Position numbers and translations under genes: made by a program
NCBI GenBank assembly: GCA_944380885.1
Contig: CALWIZ010000004.1
Coordinates: forward strand, 44,438-108,437
Source of the DNA: an uncultured Clostridia bacterium
GTDB lineage: Bacteria > Bacillota > Clostridia > Oscillospirales > Acutalibacteraceae
DNA length: 64,000 nucleotides
Reading direction: 5' to 3'
Notes under the pieces: model-generated
The model's input: the letters and a program-made list of their open reading frames with translations, nothing else
What the model was told of the DNA's origin: nothing
Database searches by the model: none
In this document: positions 19,296 through 27,437 of the stretch, one piece after another
How the letters are laid out: each line of letters starts with the position of its first letter
Numbering within the stretch: position 1 is the first letter of the stretch

Positions 19296-21086
19296 ATGGA
19301 AACTATAATAAAGTACAGAAAATTAATATATGTTATCACCGCTTTTTTGGTATGTTTCTGCTTTAATTCATTCTTTTCGGTTAAAACAACAGATTTTACC
19401 AACAATGTTTTGGCATTGCTGTTTTTTGCCTGCGGTTATTTACTTCAGAACGCTGTTTTCAAAAGGAAGATGCAGCTCAGGAAATGGATTTGCTGCGGTA
19501 TAGGAGGGGCATTTTTTGCGATTTGTCTGTCTTTCGGATATTCAATCACAAAAACTGCCGGAGTGCCATACACCAGTTTAACATTTCTGTTTTCTAATCT
19601 TGTATATGTTTATTTTTTCGCGATTCTTCTTTACCTTATATGGGATTTAATTGAAAAAACAGATTTCAGCAATATACATTTTCCCGTATGGCTGGATTAT
19701 TTTTTTAAAAAAACCTGGATAAAAGCTGTTGTTTTTCTCTTGTTTTGGATTCCGGCATATATCGGTTCTTTCCCTGGAAATTTTGTTTACGATTCAGGAA
19801 ATGAATATAATCAGATTATAAACGGTTTTACTGCCGATTTTCCGCTTATACACTCTTTTCTGGTTACTAATGTCCTTTCTTTTTCAAAAGAAATTACCGG
19901 TTCAGCTGTTTGCGGCATTGCAGTTCTGACTGCGGCGCAGGCAATATTGCTTGCGTTTATCTTTTCGTATATGATAACGGTTTTTTACCGTACCGGTGTT
20001 AATTCCGTTTTTTTGGTTTTGAGTATATTATATATTGCCTTTTCTCCGGCTATTGCAATATTGGCGGTATCTCTCGTCCGCGATGTTCTTTTCGGCGCGC
20101 TGTTTACGCTTTGCGTTACATTTTTGTATGAAATGGTTACTAAAAAGAACAACTTTTGGAAAAATGGCAAATACTGTATTTTTGGAGCGGTTCTTGCTTT
20201 TACTCTTCTTTCAAGAAATAACAGTTCCGAACTTGCTTTTTTAATTGTTCTTGCGGCTGTATGTTTACTGTTTTTTATTTTCGCAAGAAATAACAGAAAA
20301 AAAGCCGCAGTTATGTCTTTAACTGCACTGCTTATTTATTGTATAATTCAAGGCTCGCTTTCTGCGGCGTATACTCCCGAAAAGTCAAGCACTAATACAA
20401 CATTTTCTCTGCCGATTCAGCAGGTCGCAAAAATCGCTGTTTCATGTGATTTGAGTGAAGAAGAGCAGCAGAAAATCGACTGGATTTTCCCCGGAGGAGC
20501 AAAATATTATCCCGGTCTTTCCGATCCTGCAAAAGGCGCCGTTTCAATGGAAACCGATGAAGAATGGCAGCATTTCTGGGAAATCTGGAAATATTTTGGA
20601 AAAAAATATACGGGACTGTACCTTACCGCTTTTCTTGAGTCTACAGTAGACTTCTGGTTTCCGAATGCGATTGTAGACGGCTATAATCAATGTGTGCCGT
20701 CATATAAAAATTATGATAAATGTTGGTTTTATTTTGAAACCGATAAAAGCGGATGGGGTTACGAGCAAAACGACCTTAATAAATTTTTCGGAAAGATTTA
20801 CAGTAAAATAGGTCTGTTCATTTCGTTTGAAAAAGTACCGGTGTTATCTATGCTTTTTTCAATCGGCTTTCAGCTGTGGATGATCGTAAATACATTTTTA
20901 TTTGTTATTTATAAACGAAGATATGCTTTATTGCTGCCGATTAGCCTCCTTTTGTTTTACTGCATATTAACTGCGCTTACCCCAATTATTCTTATGAGGT
21001 ATGTCTGCGCTTTGTTTATGTGCTTTCCTCTTGTTGTTTCAGTGCTGTTCAACAGCGGCAATCAAATTAAAAAAACCGTGGAATAA
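19296..21086 (+). CDS. Large polytopic membrane protein, putative GT-C-like transferase (DUF6020-like)
   Basis: 596 residues with about 12 or more hydrophobic segments spread along the chain. A larger loop of about 150 residues lies between 360 and 510 and is rich in Trp and Tyr. The motif PAYIGSFPGNFVYDSGNEYNQ after the fourth or fifth helix has an Asp after a loop, as in GT-C enzymes that use lipid-linked sugars. I associate this pattern with the DUF6020 family but cannot verify it here. It follows the GT2-GtrA gene by one base, so a plausible role is moving the lipid-linked sugar made by that protein onto an envelope polymer (inference). The stop lies within a hairpin that continues into a terminator region. 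Confidence 0.65.
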   Translation: METIIKYRKLIYVITAFLVCFCFNSFFSVKTTDFTNNVLALLFFACGYLLQNAVFKRKMQLRKWICCGIGGAFFAICLSFGYSITKTAGVPYTSLTFLFSNLVYVYFFAILLYLIWDLIEKTDFSNIHFPVWLDYFFKKTWIKAVVFLLFWIPAYIGSFPGNFVYDSGNEYNQIINGFTADFPLIHSFLVTNVLSFSKEITGSAVCGIAVLTAAQAILLAFIFSYMITVFYRTGVNSVFLVLSILYIAFSPAIAILAVSLVRDVLFGALFTLCVTFLYEMVTKKNNFWKNGKYCIFGAVLAFTLLSRNNSSELAFLIVLAAVCLLFFIFARNNRKKAAVMSLTALLIYCIIQGSLSAAYTPEKSSTNTTFSLPIQQVAKIAVSCDLSEEEQQKIDWIFPGGAKYYPGLSDPAKGAVSMETDEEWQHFWEIWKYFGKKYTGLYLTAFLESTVDFWFPNAIVDGYNQCVPSYKNYDKCWFYFETDKSGWGYEQNDLNKFFGKIYSKIGLFISFEKVPVLSMLFSIGFQLWMIVNTFLFVIYKRRYALLLPISLLLFYCILTALTPIILMRYVCALFMCFPLVVSVLFNSGNQIKKTVE

Positions 21087-21096
21087 TCCACGGTTT
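21073..21096. terminator. Hairpin overlapping the end of the membrane protein gene, terminator mainly for the minus strand
   Basis: Nine-base stem AAACCGTGG (21073-21081) with CCACGGTTT (21088-21096). The minus-strand transcript reads into a run of seven U, so it should stop read-through from dapB. On the plus strand only a short U run follows. Confidence 0.7.
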
Positions 21097-21097
21097 C

Positions 21098-21154
21098 AGA
21101 CTGTCGAAAAAGTCTACACACTAAGCGCGGCTTAAAAAGCCGCGCTTTTAGTGT
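21098..21154. repeat. Two adjacent palindromes between convergent genes
   Basis: AGACT-8-AGTCT (21098-21115) is followed by an 11-base perfect stem AAGCGCGGCTT/AAGCCGCGCTT (21123-21147), extended by ACACT/AGTGT with a two-base bulge. It probably acts as a bidirectional transcription barrier. It could also be a dispersed intergenic repeat, which a genome search would show. Confidence 0.55.
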
Positions 21155-21162
21155 TTAAAAAA

Positions 21163-21918
21163 TTATTCAAAGCTCATCATGCTGTTCATATCGTAAAGAC
21201 CGGGATTTTTTCCGTAAAGAAATTTTGCCGCTCTTACTGCTCCGACAGCAAATACTTCTTTTGATTGAGCCTCATGCGAAATAGTTATGACCTCATCATG
21301 TCCGGCAAAAATAACATCATGCTTTCCGACAATAGTGCCGCCACGCACAGAGTGTATACCTATCTCATTTTTAGGACGCTTACGGCGTACCGAGTGACGG
21401 TCATACTCATAATTAAGACTGTCTCCGAAAACCGAATTTACGGCGTTTGCAAGCATAATGGCGGTGCCCGAAGGCGCGTCAATTTTCTGATTATGGTGCT
21501 GTTCTATTATTTCAATATCAAAACCGTCGCCGAGTATAGAGGCGGCTTTTTTGGCAAGTGCCGCAATCAGGTTAATTCCTACCGACATATTAAATGTGAA
21601 GAAAATCGGTATTTTTTCAGAAGCCTTTTTTATTTTTTCTGTCTGTTCTTCAGAATAGCCGGTTGTGGCAATTACGAGCGGCATATTATGCGCAAGGGCA
21701 TAGTTAAGCATACTGTCAAGGAGCGCAACATTTGAAAAATCTATAATTATATCCGCATCAACATTGATATCAGAAAAAGACGAAAAGACGGGGAATTTTT
21801 CACCATTGTTTACCTTATCAATGCCTGCAACTATTGATATATCATTGTCGCTTTCAGCGGCAGAGGCGACAAAACCGCCCATTTTTCCGGATGCGCCGCA
21901 TAGAATAGCTCTTATCAT
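21163..21918 (-). CDS. dapB: 4-hydroxy-tetrahydrodipicolinate reductase
   Basis: NAD(P)H-dependent step of lysine/diaminopimelate synthesis. 251 residues. The nucleotide-binding loop is CGASGKMG, TTGY and FNMSVGINL are family motifs, and EQHHNQKIDAPSGTA carries the catalytic His-His and Lys. The ATG at 21918 is chosen over an in-frame GTG three codons upstream, because the AGGA site is too close to the GTG. Last gene of asd-dapA-dapB; 26 bases separate it from dapA. Confidence 0.96.
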   Translation of the reverse strand: MIRAILCGASGKMGGFVASAAESDNDISIVAGIDKVNNGEKFPVFSSFSDINVDADIIIDFSNVALLDSMLNYALAHNMPLVIATTGYSEEQTEKIKKASEKIPIFFTFNMSVGINLIAALAKKAASILGDGFDIEIIEQHHNQKIDAPSGTAIMLANAVNSVFGDSLNYEYDRHSVRRKRPKNEIGIHSVRGGTIVGKHDVIFAGHDEVITISHEAQSKEVFAVGAVRAAKFLYGKNPGLYDMNSMMSFE

Positions 21919-21944
21919 ATTTTTCACTTCCTGAAAATTTTAGA

Positions 21945-22841
21945 TTAACTTTTAATTTTAAGCCCGCATTCGGTCAGCTTTTGCTTTAAAAGTTCAAGCG
22001 CGGGTTTTTCCATATTATAAAGGGGAAGACGACAGGGTCCGGCATTTAAACCAATAAGATTCATTGCCGTTTTTACGGGAACCGGGTTTACATCGCTGAA
22101 CAATGCGCTCATAAGACCTGAATATTTGATTTGCAGCCGCGCGGCCTCATCGGTGTTCCCAGCAAAAAATTCGGCGCATATTCTGTGCATTATTTCCGGC
22201 AGGAAGTTGGACATTACGGAAATGACCCCGATACCGCCCAGTGACATTATCGGGACGGTCTGGTCGTCGTTTCCTGAATAGATATCAAGTTCGTCGCCGC
22301 ACAGATATCTTGTTTTGAGAACTGACGATAAATCGCCGTTAGCCTCCTTAGTGGCTACGATGTTCGGATGCTTTGCAATTTCCTTATATGTTTCCGGTTT
22401 TATCGCAACACCGGTGCGTGAGGGAACATTGTAAAGAATAATCGGTTTGTTTACTCTGTCCGCGATATAATTGTAATGGGCAACAAGACCGCTCTGAGAT
22501 GTTTTATTGTAATAAGGCGTAACCATAAGAAAGGCATCGGCACCTGCTTTTTCGGCGTCGGCGCATAAGCCGACCGAATAAACCGTATCGTTGCTGCCTG
22601 TACCCGCAATCAGAGGAACACGTCCGCCGTTAGCTTTTGCGGCGGCCTCAATCACTTTAACGTGTTCTTCATAGCCGAGAGTTGATTTTTCACCGGTAGT
22701 TCCGCAGATAACCAACGCGTCAATACCGCTTTTAATCTGCTCGTCGGTAAGCGAGGCAAGCCGGTCAAAATTAACGCTGCCGTCACTGTTCATAGGAGTT
22801 ATTAACGCGGTTGCCGCGCCTTTAAAAATACGTTTTTTCAT
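21945..22841 (-). CDS. dapA: 4-hydroxy-tetrahydrodipicolinate synthase
   Basis: Condenses pyruvate with aspartate semialdehyde. 298-residue TIM barrel. CGTTGEKSTL is the pyruvate-site motif, YYNKTSQSGLVAHY includes the catalytic Tyr, and IKPETYKEIAKHPNIVATKEANGD places the Schiff-base Lys. AAGGAGG precedes the ATG. Middle gene of a three-gene operon with asd upstream (28-base gap). Confidence 0.97.
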   Translation of the reverse strand: MKKRIFKGAATALITPMNSDGSVNFDRLASLTDEQIKSGIDALVICGTTGEKSTLGYEEHVKVIEAAAKANGGRVPLIAGTGSNDTVYSVGLCADAEKAGADAFLMVTPYYNKTSQSGLVAHYNYIADRVNKPIILYNVPSRTGVAIKPETYKEIAKHPNIVATKEANGDLSSVLKTRYLCGDELDIYSGNDDQTVPIMSLGGIGVISVMSNFLPEIMHRICAEFFAGNTDEAARLQIKYSGLMSALFSDVNPVPVKTAMNLIGLNAGPCRLPLYNMEKPALELLKQKLTECGLKIKS

Positions 22842-22869
22842 AAGTGACCTCCTTTTTTAAAAAAGAGAA

Positions 22870-23952
22870 TCAGTCCATCCAGCCTTTGGCGCAGAGAAGT
22901 TCCGCCAGAAGAACGGCACCGCCTGCCGCTCCTCTTAATGTATTATGTGATACACAGACAAATTTATAATCGTACTGTGTATCCTCGCGAAGCCTGCCCA
23001 CAGATATTGCCATACCGCCTTCAAGGTCGCGGCAGAGCTTTGTCTGCGGCATATCATCCTCGATGTAATAGTGAAGGAACTGCTTCGGAGCGTGGGGCAG
23101 ACCGAGCTTCTGCGGTTCACCTGAATAGCTGTTCCAGATATCAATTATTTCTTCCTTTGAGGGCTTGTTTTTAAAATCAACGAAAACAGCCGCAAGATGT
23201 CCGTCAGACACAGGTACTCTGATGCACTGGGCGGTAAATTTCGGACTGTCCGCCGGAACTATTTCGCCGTTTTCAACCTTACCCCAGATTTTAAGAGGCT
23301 CCTTTTCGCTTTTTTCTTCCTCGCCGCCGATGTAGGGAATAACATTATCAATCATCTCCGGCCATCTTTCAAAGGTTTTGCCTGCTCCTGAAATCGCTTG
23401 ATAGGTGCAGACAAGGCAGCGCTCAACGCCGAATTTCTCATCAAGCGGATAAAGTGCCGGAACATAGCTCTGAAGCGAGCAGTTTGATTTTACGGCTATA
23501 AATCCGCGCTTTGTACCGAGACGCTTCCTCTGAGCGGTGATCACTTCGGCGTGGTCAGCGTTTATTTCAGGAATAATCATCGGAACATCCGGAGTGAAAC
23601 GGTGAGCGCTGTTATTTGAGATTACAGGACATTCGTGCTTTGCGTATTTTTCCTCGAGCGCCTTTATTTCGTCTTTTTTCATATTGACGGCGCAGAAAAC
23701 AAAGTCTACGGCGGCTGTTATTTTTTCGATATCTCCCTCTGCGTCAAAAACTTCCATTTTCTTTAAATTTTCAGGTATCGGAGCTTTCATCGCCCAGCGG
23801 CTTCCGATTGCCTCCTCATAGCTTTTTCCGGCCGAGTTGGCACTGGCGGCAAGCGCTGTCACGGTAAACCACGGATGGTCGCTTAAAAGAAGAGCAAAAC
23901 GCTGGCCGACCATTCCGGTAGCTCCTATAATACCTACATTATACTTTTTCAT
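22870..23952 (-). CDS. asd: Aspartate-semialdehyde dehydrogenase, archaeal/fungal type
   Basis: Reduces aspartyl phosphate to aspartate semialdehyde, the substrate of DapA. 360 residues, of the longer archaeal/fungal-like subgroup rather than the E. coli one. NADP loop GIIGATGMVGQRF, catalytic Cys in VKSNCSLQS, active-site His region CIRVPVSDGHLAAVFV, and C-terminal SVGRLREDTQYDYKFVCVSHNTLRGAAGG. First gene of the operon. Its promoter contains a perfect short inverted repeat between the -35 and -10. No lysine riboswitch or T-box is visible in the short leader. Confidence 0.95.
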   Translation of the reverse strand: MKKYNVGIIGATGMVGQRFALLLSDHPWFTVTALAASANSAGKSYEEAIGSRWAMKAPIPENLKKMEVFDAEGDIEKITAAVDFVFCAVNMKKDEIKALEEKYAKHECPVISNNSAHRFTPDVPMIIPEINADHAEVITAQRKRLGTKRGFIAVKSNCSLQSYVPALYPLDEKFGVERCLVCTYQAISGAGKTFERWPEMIDNVIPYIGGEEEKSEKEPLKIWGKVENGEIVPADSPKFTAQCIRVPVSDGHLAAVFVDFKNKPSKEEIIDIWNSYSGEPQKLGLPHAPKQFLHYYIEDDMPQTKLCRDLEGGMAISVGRLREDTQYDYKFVCVSHNTLRGAAGGAVLLAELLCAKGWMD

Positions 23953-24073
23953 TGTTTATCACAATCCTTCCGCAAACATATCTGCAAATTCGGGCTTGAT
24001 ATATATTGAAAATTGCAATATAATTAAACCGTTGTTTTAAAGTACTGCGTTTACGGCAATACTTTTATATTTT

Positions 24074-24102
24074 ATCATAACATTGCAAACAATGTTTGTC
24101 AA
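24074..24102 (-). promoter_or_regulatory. Promoter of asd-dapA-dapB with an internal palindrome
   Basis: TTGACA (24102-24097), 17-base spacer, TATGAT (24079-24074). The spacer contains ACATTG-CAAA-CAATGT (24080-24095), a perfect inverted repeat in the right place for a repressor. The leader then has a stem AGTATTGC/GCAGTACT around 24034-24056. Confidence 0.85.
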
Positions 24103-24141
24103 TTTATTTTATGCTTAATATAAAGGAAAGTTTAACTTATT

Positions 24142-25164
24142 ATGAAAACAAGTGATTTTTTTTACGAATTACCGCAGGAACTCATAGCACAGACACCTAT
24201 TGAACCGAGAAATATGTCGCGTCTTATGGTCCTCTCAAAAGAGAACGGCGAAATCTCCCACAATCATTTTTGCGATTTGCCGAAATTTCTGAAAAAAGGC
24301 GACTGCCTTGTTCTTAACGATACCCGTGTGCTGCCTGCAAGGCTTTACGGAACAAGGGAGGACACGGGCGCCGTCGTTGAGTTTGTCCTTTTAAGACAAC
24401 GCGGAAATATGCTCTGGGAGTGTCTCGCCGGTCCGGGCAAAAAAGCGAAAACCGGTACGTCTTTCAGGTTTTCAGAGGAATTATCCGCTAAAGTGACCGA
24501 AGTTAAAGAAGACGGCAACAGAATGCTTCTTTTTTCCTGTGACGGCGATTTTTATACTGCGCTTGACAAGGTAGGACAAATGCCGCTGCCGCCTTATATA
24601 AAGAAAAAACTTGATGACCGGGAAAGATATCAGACAGTATATTCCCGTGAAGCCGGCTCGGCCGCCGCGCCTACCGCCGGACTTCATTTCACAAAAGAAA
24701 TGCTCGCGGATATAGAGCGCTCGGGAATAAAAATCGCTTATGTCACACTACATGTCGGACTCGGCACATTCAGACCCGTAAAAGCGGAGGAAATAACTGA
24801 GCATAAAATGCACTCGGAGTATTATTATATTACCGAGGAAGCCGCAGAAACTATAAATCAGACCAAAAGAGACGGCGGCCGTGTTATTTGCGTCGGTACC
24901 ACGTCGTGCAGAACGCTCGAAAGCTGTGCGGCAAAATACGGCGAGATAAAGCCCTGCTCGGAAGATACCGATATTTTCATTTATCCCGGCTTTAAGTTCC
25001 GCTGTATGGACGGACTTATCACAAACTTCCATCTTCCCGAAAGCACGCTTATAATGCTTGTATCGGCTTTTGCCGGCTATGAAAACACAATGAACGCTTA
25101 TAAAATCGCCGTAAAGGAAAAATACAGGTTTTTCAGCTTCGGCGACGCAATGTTTATTGAATAA
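24142..25164 (+). CDS. queA: S-adenosylmethionine:tRNA ribosyltransferase-isomerase
   Basis: Adds the epoxycyclopentanediol group to preQ1 in tRNA during queuosine synthesis. 340 residues. N-terminal [31 protein letters not shown], then [12 protein letters not shown] and [17 protein letters not shown], all diagnostic. [17 protein letters not shown] lies close to the C-terminus. AAAGGA lies upstream of the ATG. It is followed by tgt in the same direction, the usual queuosine pairing. Confidence 0.97.
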   Translation: MKTSDFFYELPQELIAQTPIEPRNMSRLMVLSKENGEISHNHFCDLPKFLKKGDCLVLNDTRVLPARLYGTREDTGAVVEFVLLRQRGNMLWECLAGPGKKAKTGTSFRFSEELSAKVTEVKEDGNRMLLFSCDGDFYTALDKVGQMPLPPYIKKKLDDRERYQTVYSREAGSAAAPTAGLHFTKEMLADIERSGIKIAYVTLHVGLGTFRPVKAEEITEHKMHSEYYYITEEAAETINQTKRDGGRVICVGTTSCRTLESCAAKYGEIKPCSEDTDIFIYPGFKFRCMDGLITNFHLPESTLIMLVSAFAGYENTMNAYKIAVKEKYRFFSFGDAMFIE

Positions 25165-25239
25165 TATGTTATCCACAAACAGAAAGCTCCCGAACAGTAA
25201 AAAAAACTACGCTGTAAAGCAAAATTCAAGGAGAAAAAA

Positions 25240-26370
25240 ATGTACGGACTGATAAAGGAAGAAAACGGGGCGCGTCGCGGTGAGTTTACAACCAACCGCG
25301 GCACTGTGCAGACACCGGCGTTTATGAACGTGGCTACCGCCGCGGCGATTAAAGGCGCGGTATCTTCTGAAGATTTAAAAACACTCGGTTGTCAGGTAAT
25401 GCTTTCAAATACTTATCACCTTCACGTAAGGCCCGGAGATGAAATAGTAAGAGCCTGCGGCGGAATACATAAATTTTCAGGCTGGGACGGTCCCATACTT
25501 ACCGACAGCGGCGGATTTCAGGTTTTTTCGCTTGCTACGCTTCGCCATATAACCGAGGAAGGTGTTACTTTCGCCTCCCATGTGGACGGACGTCATATTT
25601 TTATGGGGCCGGAGGAAAGCATGACGATTCAGTCGAATCTCGGTTCAACGATAGCTATGGCGTTTGACGAGTGCGTGGAAAATCCGGCGGAATACTCATA
25701 TGCCAAAAGCTCATGCGAACGCACGACACGTTGGCTTGTCCGCTGTAAAAACAAAATGGCGGAGCTCAACCGCTCTGATAACGCCGTAAATCCCGAACAA
25801 ATGCTTTTCGGAATAAATCAGGGCTGTACCTACGGAGATCTTCGTGTCGAGCATATGAAACGCATAGCGGAGCTTGAGCTTGACGGGTACGCGATAGGCG
25901 GTCTCGCCGTTGGAGAACCTACCGAGGTAATGTACGATATAATAGAAAAGGTTACGCCGCATATGCCCACGGAAAAAATACGGTATCTTATGGGCGTCGG
26001 GACGCCGGCAAATATCCTTAACGCTGTTGAGCGCGGAGTTGACTTGTTCGACTGCGTTATGCCCAGCCGTAACGCGCGGCACGGTCATCTTTTCACTTCA
26101 AAGGGAATTATAAATCTCAATAATAAAAAATACGAAACCGATATGTCTCCGATAGACGATGAATGCGGATGTCCGGTATGTAAGAAGTACAGCAGGGCTT
26201 ATATAAGACATCTGCTCCGCAGTCAGGAAATGCTTTCCCAGCGTCTCGCGGTAATGCATAACCTCTGGTTCTACAATCATTTTATGGAAGACATCAGAAA
26301 CGCGCTTGATAAAGGCGAGTTTGCGAAATTCAAGGCGGAAAAAGAAATTATTTTGTCCACGAGAATATAA
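25240..26370 (+). CDS. tgt: tRNA-guanine transglycosylase
   Basis: Exchanges G34 of GUN-anticodon tRNAs for preQ1. 376-residue TIM barrel with a zinc site. LTDSGGFQVFSL contains the first catalytic Asp, FDCVMPSRNARHGHLFT the nucleophile region, and CGCPVCKKYSRAYIRHL the zinc ligands. AAGGAG precedes the ATG. It lies 75 bases after queA and is probably co-transcribed with it. Confidence 0.98.
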   Translation: MYGLIKEENGARRGEFTTNRGTVQTPAFMNVATAAAIKGAVSSEDLKTLGCQVMLSNTYHLHVRPGDEIVRACGGIHKFSGWDGPILTDSGGFQVFSLATLRHITEEGVTFASHVDGRHIFMGPEESMTIQSNLGSTIAMAFDECVENPAEYSYAKSSCERTTRWLVRCKNKMAELNRSDNAVNPEQMLFGINQGCTYGDLRVEHMKRIAELELDGYAIGGLAVGEPTEVMYDIIEKVTPHMPTEKIRYLMGVGTPANILNAVERGVDLFDCVMPSRNARHGHLFTSKGIINLNNKKYETDMSPIDDECGCPVCKKYSRAYIRHLLRSQEMLSQRLAVMHNLWFYNHFMEDIRNALDKGEFAKFKAEKEIILSTRI

Positions 26371-26375
26371 AAATC

Positions 26376-26404
26376 TTGCAAAAGTGTAAAATATAGGATA
26401 TAAT
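26376..26404 (+). promoter_or_regulatory. Promoter of yajC
   Basis: TTGCAA (26376-26381), 17-base spacer, TATAAT (26399-26404), beginning only six bases after the tgt stop. Confidence 0.75.
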
Positions 26405-26435
26405 GTTTTCATTAGTATTTTGGAGGTTTAACCTT

Positions 26436-26777
26436 ATGAATTTTAATTTTTATACACTTGAAGCGGCAGAGACAACTGCGCAGGGCGGCGGCATGAGCAT
26501 TATCGTAATGATAGGCTATATAGTTATTATTTTCGGCGCCATGTATTTTCTGCTTATTCGTCCTCAGCGCAAGAAGCAGAAGGAAGAAAAGAAAATGCGC
26601 GAGAACCTTCAGGTGGGCGATGAGATAGTTACCATCGGCGGTATTTACGGACGTGTTATTTCCCTTAAAGAGGACACGCTCGTTATTGAATCTGCAAGCG
26701 ATCACAGCAAGCTGACTGTCGCAAGATGGGCGCTTCAGACAAATCTTACGGTGCATGATGATACCGCGTCAAAGTAA
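26436..26777 (+). CDS. yajC: Sec translocon accessory subunit YajC
   Basis: 113 residues. One membrane helix (about 24-42) is followed by the family motif LLIRPQRKKQKEEKKMRENLQVG and a small beta domain (GDEIVTIGGIYGRV). It works with SecDF in protein export. The ATG at 26436 has GGAGG nine bases upstream. A longer reading of 11 extra residues starts inside the promoter and is rejected. Followed by a terminator-like hairpin and the TIGR04086 gene. Confidence 0.95.
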   Translation: MNFNFYTLEAAETTAQGGGMSIIVMIGYIVIIFGAMYFLLIRPQRKKQKEEKKMRENLQVGDEIVTIGGIYGRVISLKEDTLVIESASDHSKLTVARWALQTNLTVHDDTASK

Positions 26778-26792
26778 ATAGAATAAGTTTTG

Positions 26793-26831
26793 TCCCTCCC
26801 GAATATAATTTACTGATCGGGAGGGATTTTT
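26793..26831 (+). terminator. Terminator-like hairpin whose 3' arm contains the next gene's ribosome binding site
   Basis: Ten-base perfect stem TCCCTCCCGA (26793-26802) with TCGGGAGGGA (26817-26826), 14-base loop, then five T. The GGGAGGG of the 3' arm is also the Shine-Dalgarno sequence for the ATG at 26832. The same element can stop yajC transcription and, if read through, hide that site. Confidence 0.85.
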
Positions 26832-27239
26832 ATGAGTAAAGATATTATCAAAAAAAGCGGCTCCGGCAGGGGAATGAATTATATAGGCGCCTTTTTAATT
26901 GAAATTTCCGTATCGGCAGTCTTTATAATGCTTTTTGCGCTTGTAATTTATATAACCGGTTCAGCTTATCGCTACGCTCCGGTTTTTGCCACTGTTTCTG
27001 TTGCTGCCGGAGCTTTCGCAGCCTCATTTTTTCTGGCGGGAAAGACCGGAAGCAAAGGCTGGCTTGCGGGAATGATAGTAGGGGGAGCGACTTTTCTGGT
27101 TATAACAGCGGTTTCGCTGATAATTAATCAGAACGGTGCTTCATTTAATACACTTTTTCACTTTATTATTATAATGCTCGCCTCGGTAATCGGCGGAATT
27201 GCAGGTGTAAACAGGGCAACCAACAAAAAATATATTTAA
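26832..27239 (+). CDS. TIGR04086-family membrane protein
   Basis: 135 residues with four predicted membrane helices (about 17-42, 48-69, 76-98, 104-125) separated by tight Gly-rich turns, ending in a short basic tail. The size, topology and position just after yajC match the TIGR04086 (YrzE-like) group of Firmicutes. The function is unknown. Its ribosome binding site is embedded in the 3' arm of the preceding terminator-like hairpin. A second terminator follows directly. Confidence 0.8.
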   Translation: MSKDIIKKSGSGRGMNYIGAFLIEISVSAVFIMLFALVIYITGSAYRYAPVFATVSVAAGAFAASFFLAGKTGSKGWLAGMIVGGATFLVITAVSLIINQNGASFNTLFHFIIIMLASVIGGIAGVNRATNKKYI

Positions 27240-27264
27240 AAGCGCCCTAAAAGGGTGCTTTTTT
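27240..27264 (+). terminator. Intrinsic terminator after the TIGR04086 gene
   Basis: AAGCGCCC (27240-27247) with GGGTGCTT (27253-27260, one G-U pair), five-base loop, then a run of T to 27264. Confidence 0.9.
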
Positions 27265-27301
27265 ACTGAATATAAAAAAATATAATTGATAATAATATTT
27301 C

Positions 27302-27331
27302 TTGACAATTATACTTAAAAGATTGTAAAAT
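27302..27331 (+). promoter_or_regulatory. Promoter of rnj
   Basis: TTGACA (27302-27307), 18-base spacer, TAAAAT (27326-27331). The leader of about 100 bases holds a hairpin ATGCCGG/CCGGCAT (around 27359-27382) before the GGAGG site. Confidence 0.75.
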
Positions 27332-27437
27332 AGATAATGAATGTTTTTGTGCTTTATTATGCCGGTCAGCTGGAGCCGGCATTATCATATGTTCTACATA
27401 AATGAACTACATAAAAATTTGGAGGAAACTGATTTTA

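Noticed and set aside
21265..21735. 156-codon open frame antisense to dapB
   Set aside because: Lies wholly inside dapB on the other strand; no homology or start signal.
23953..24141. Lysine riboswitch or T-box before asd
   Set aside because: The leader is too short (about 115 bases from the predicted start) and lacks conserved T-box or L-box sequence; only a small hairpin is present.
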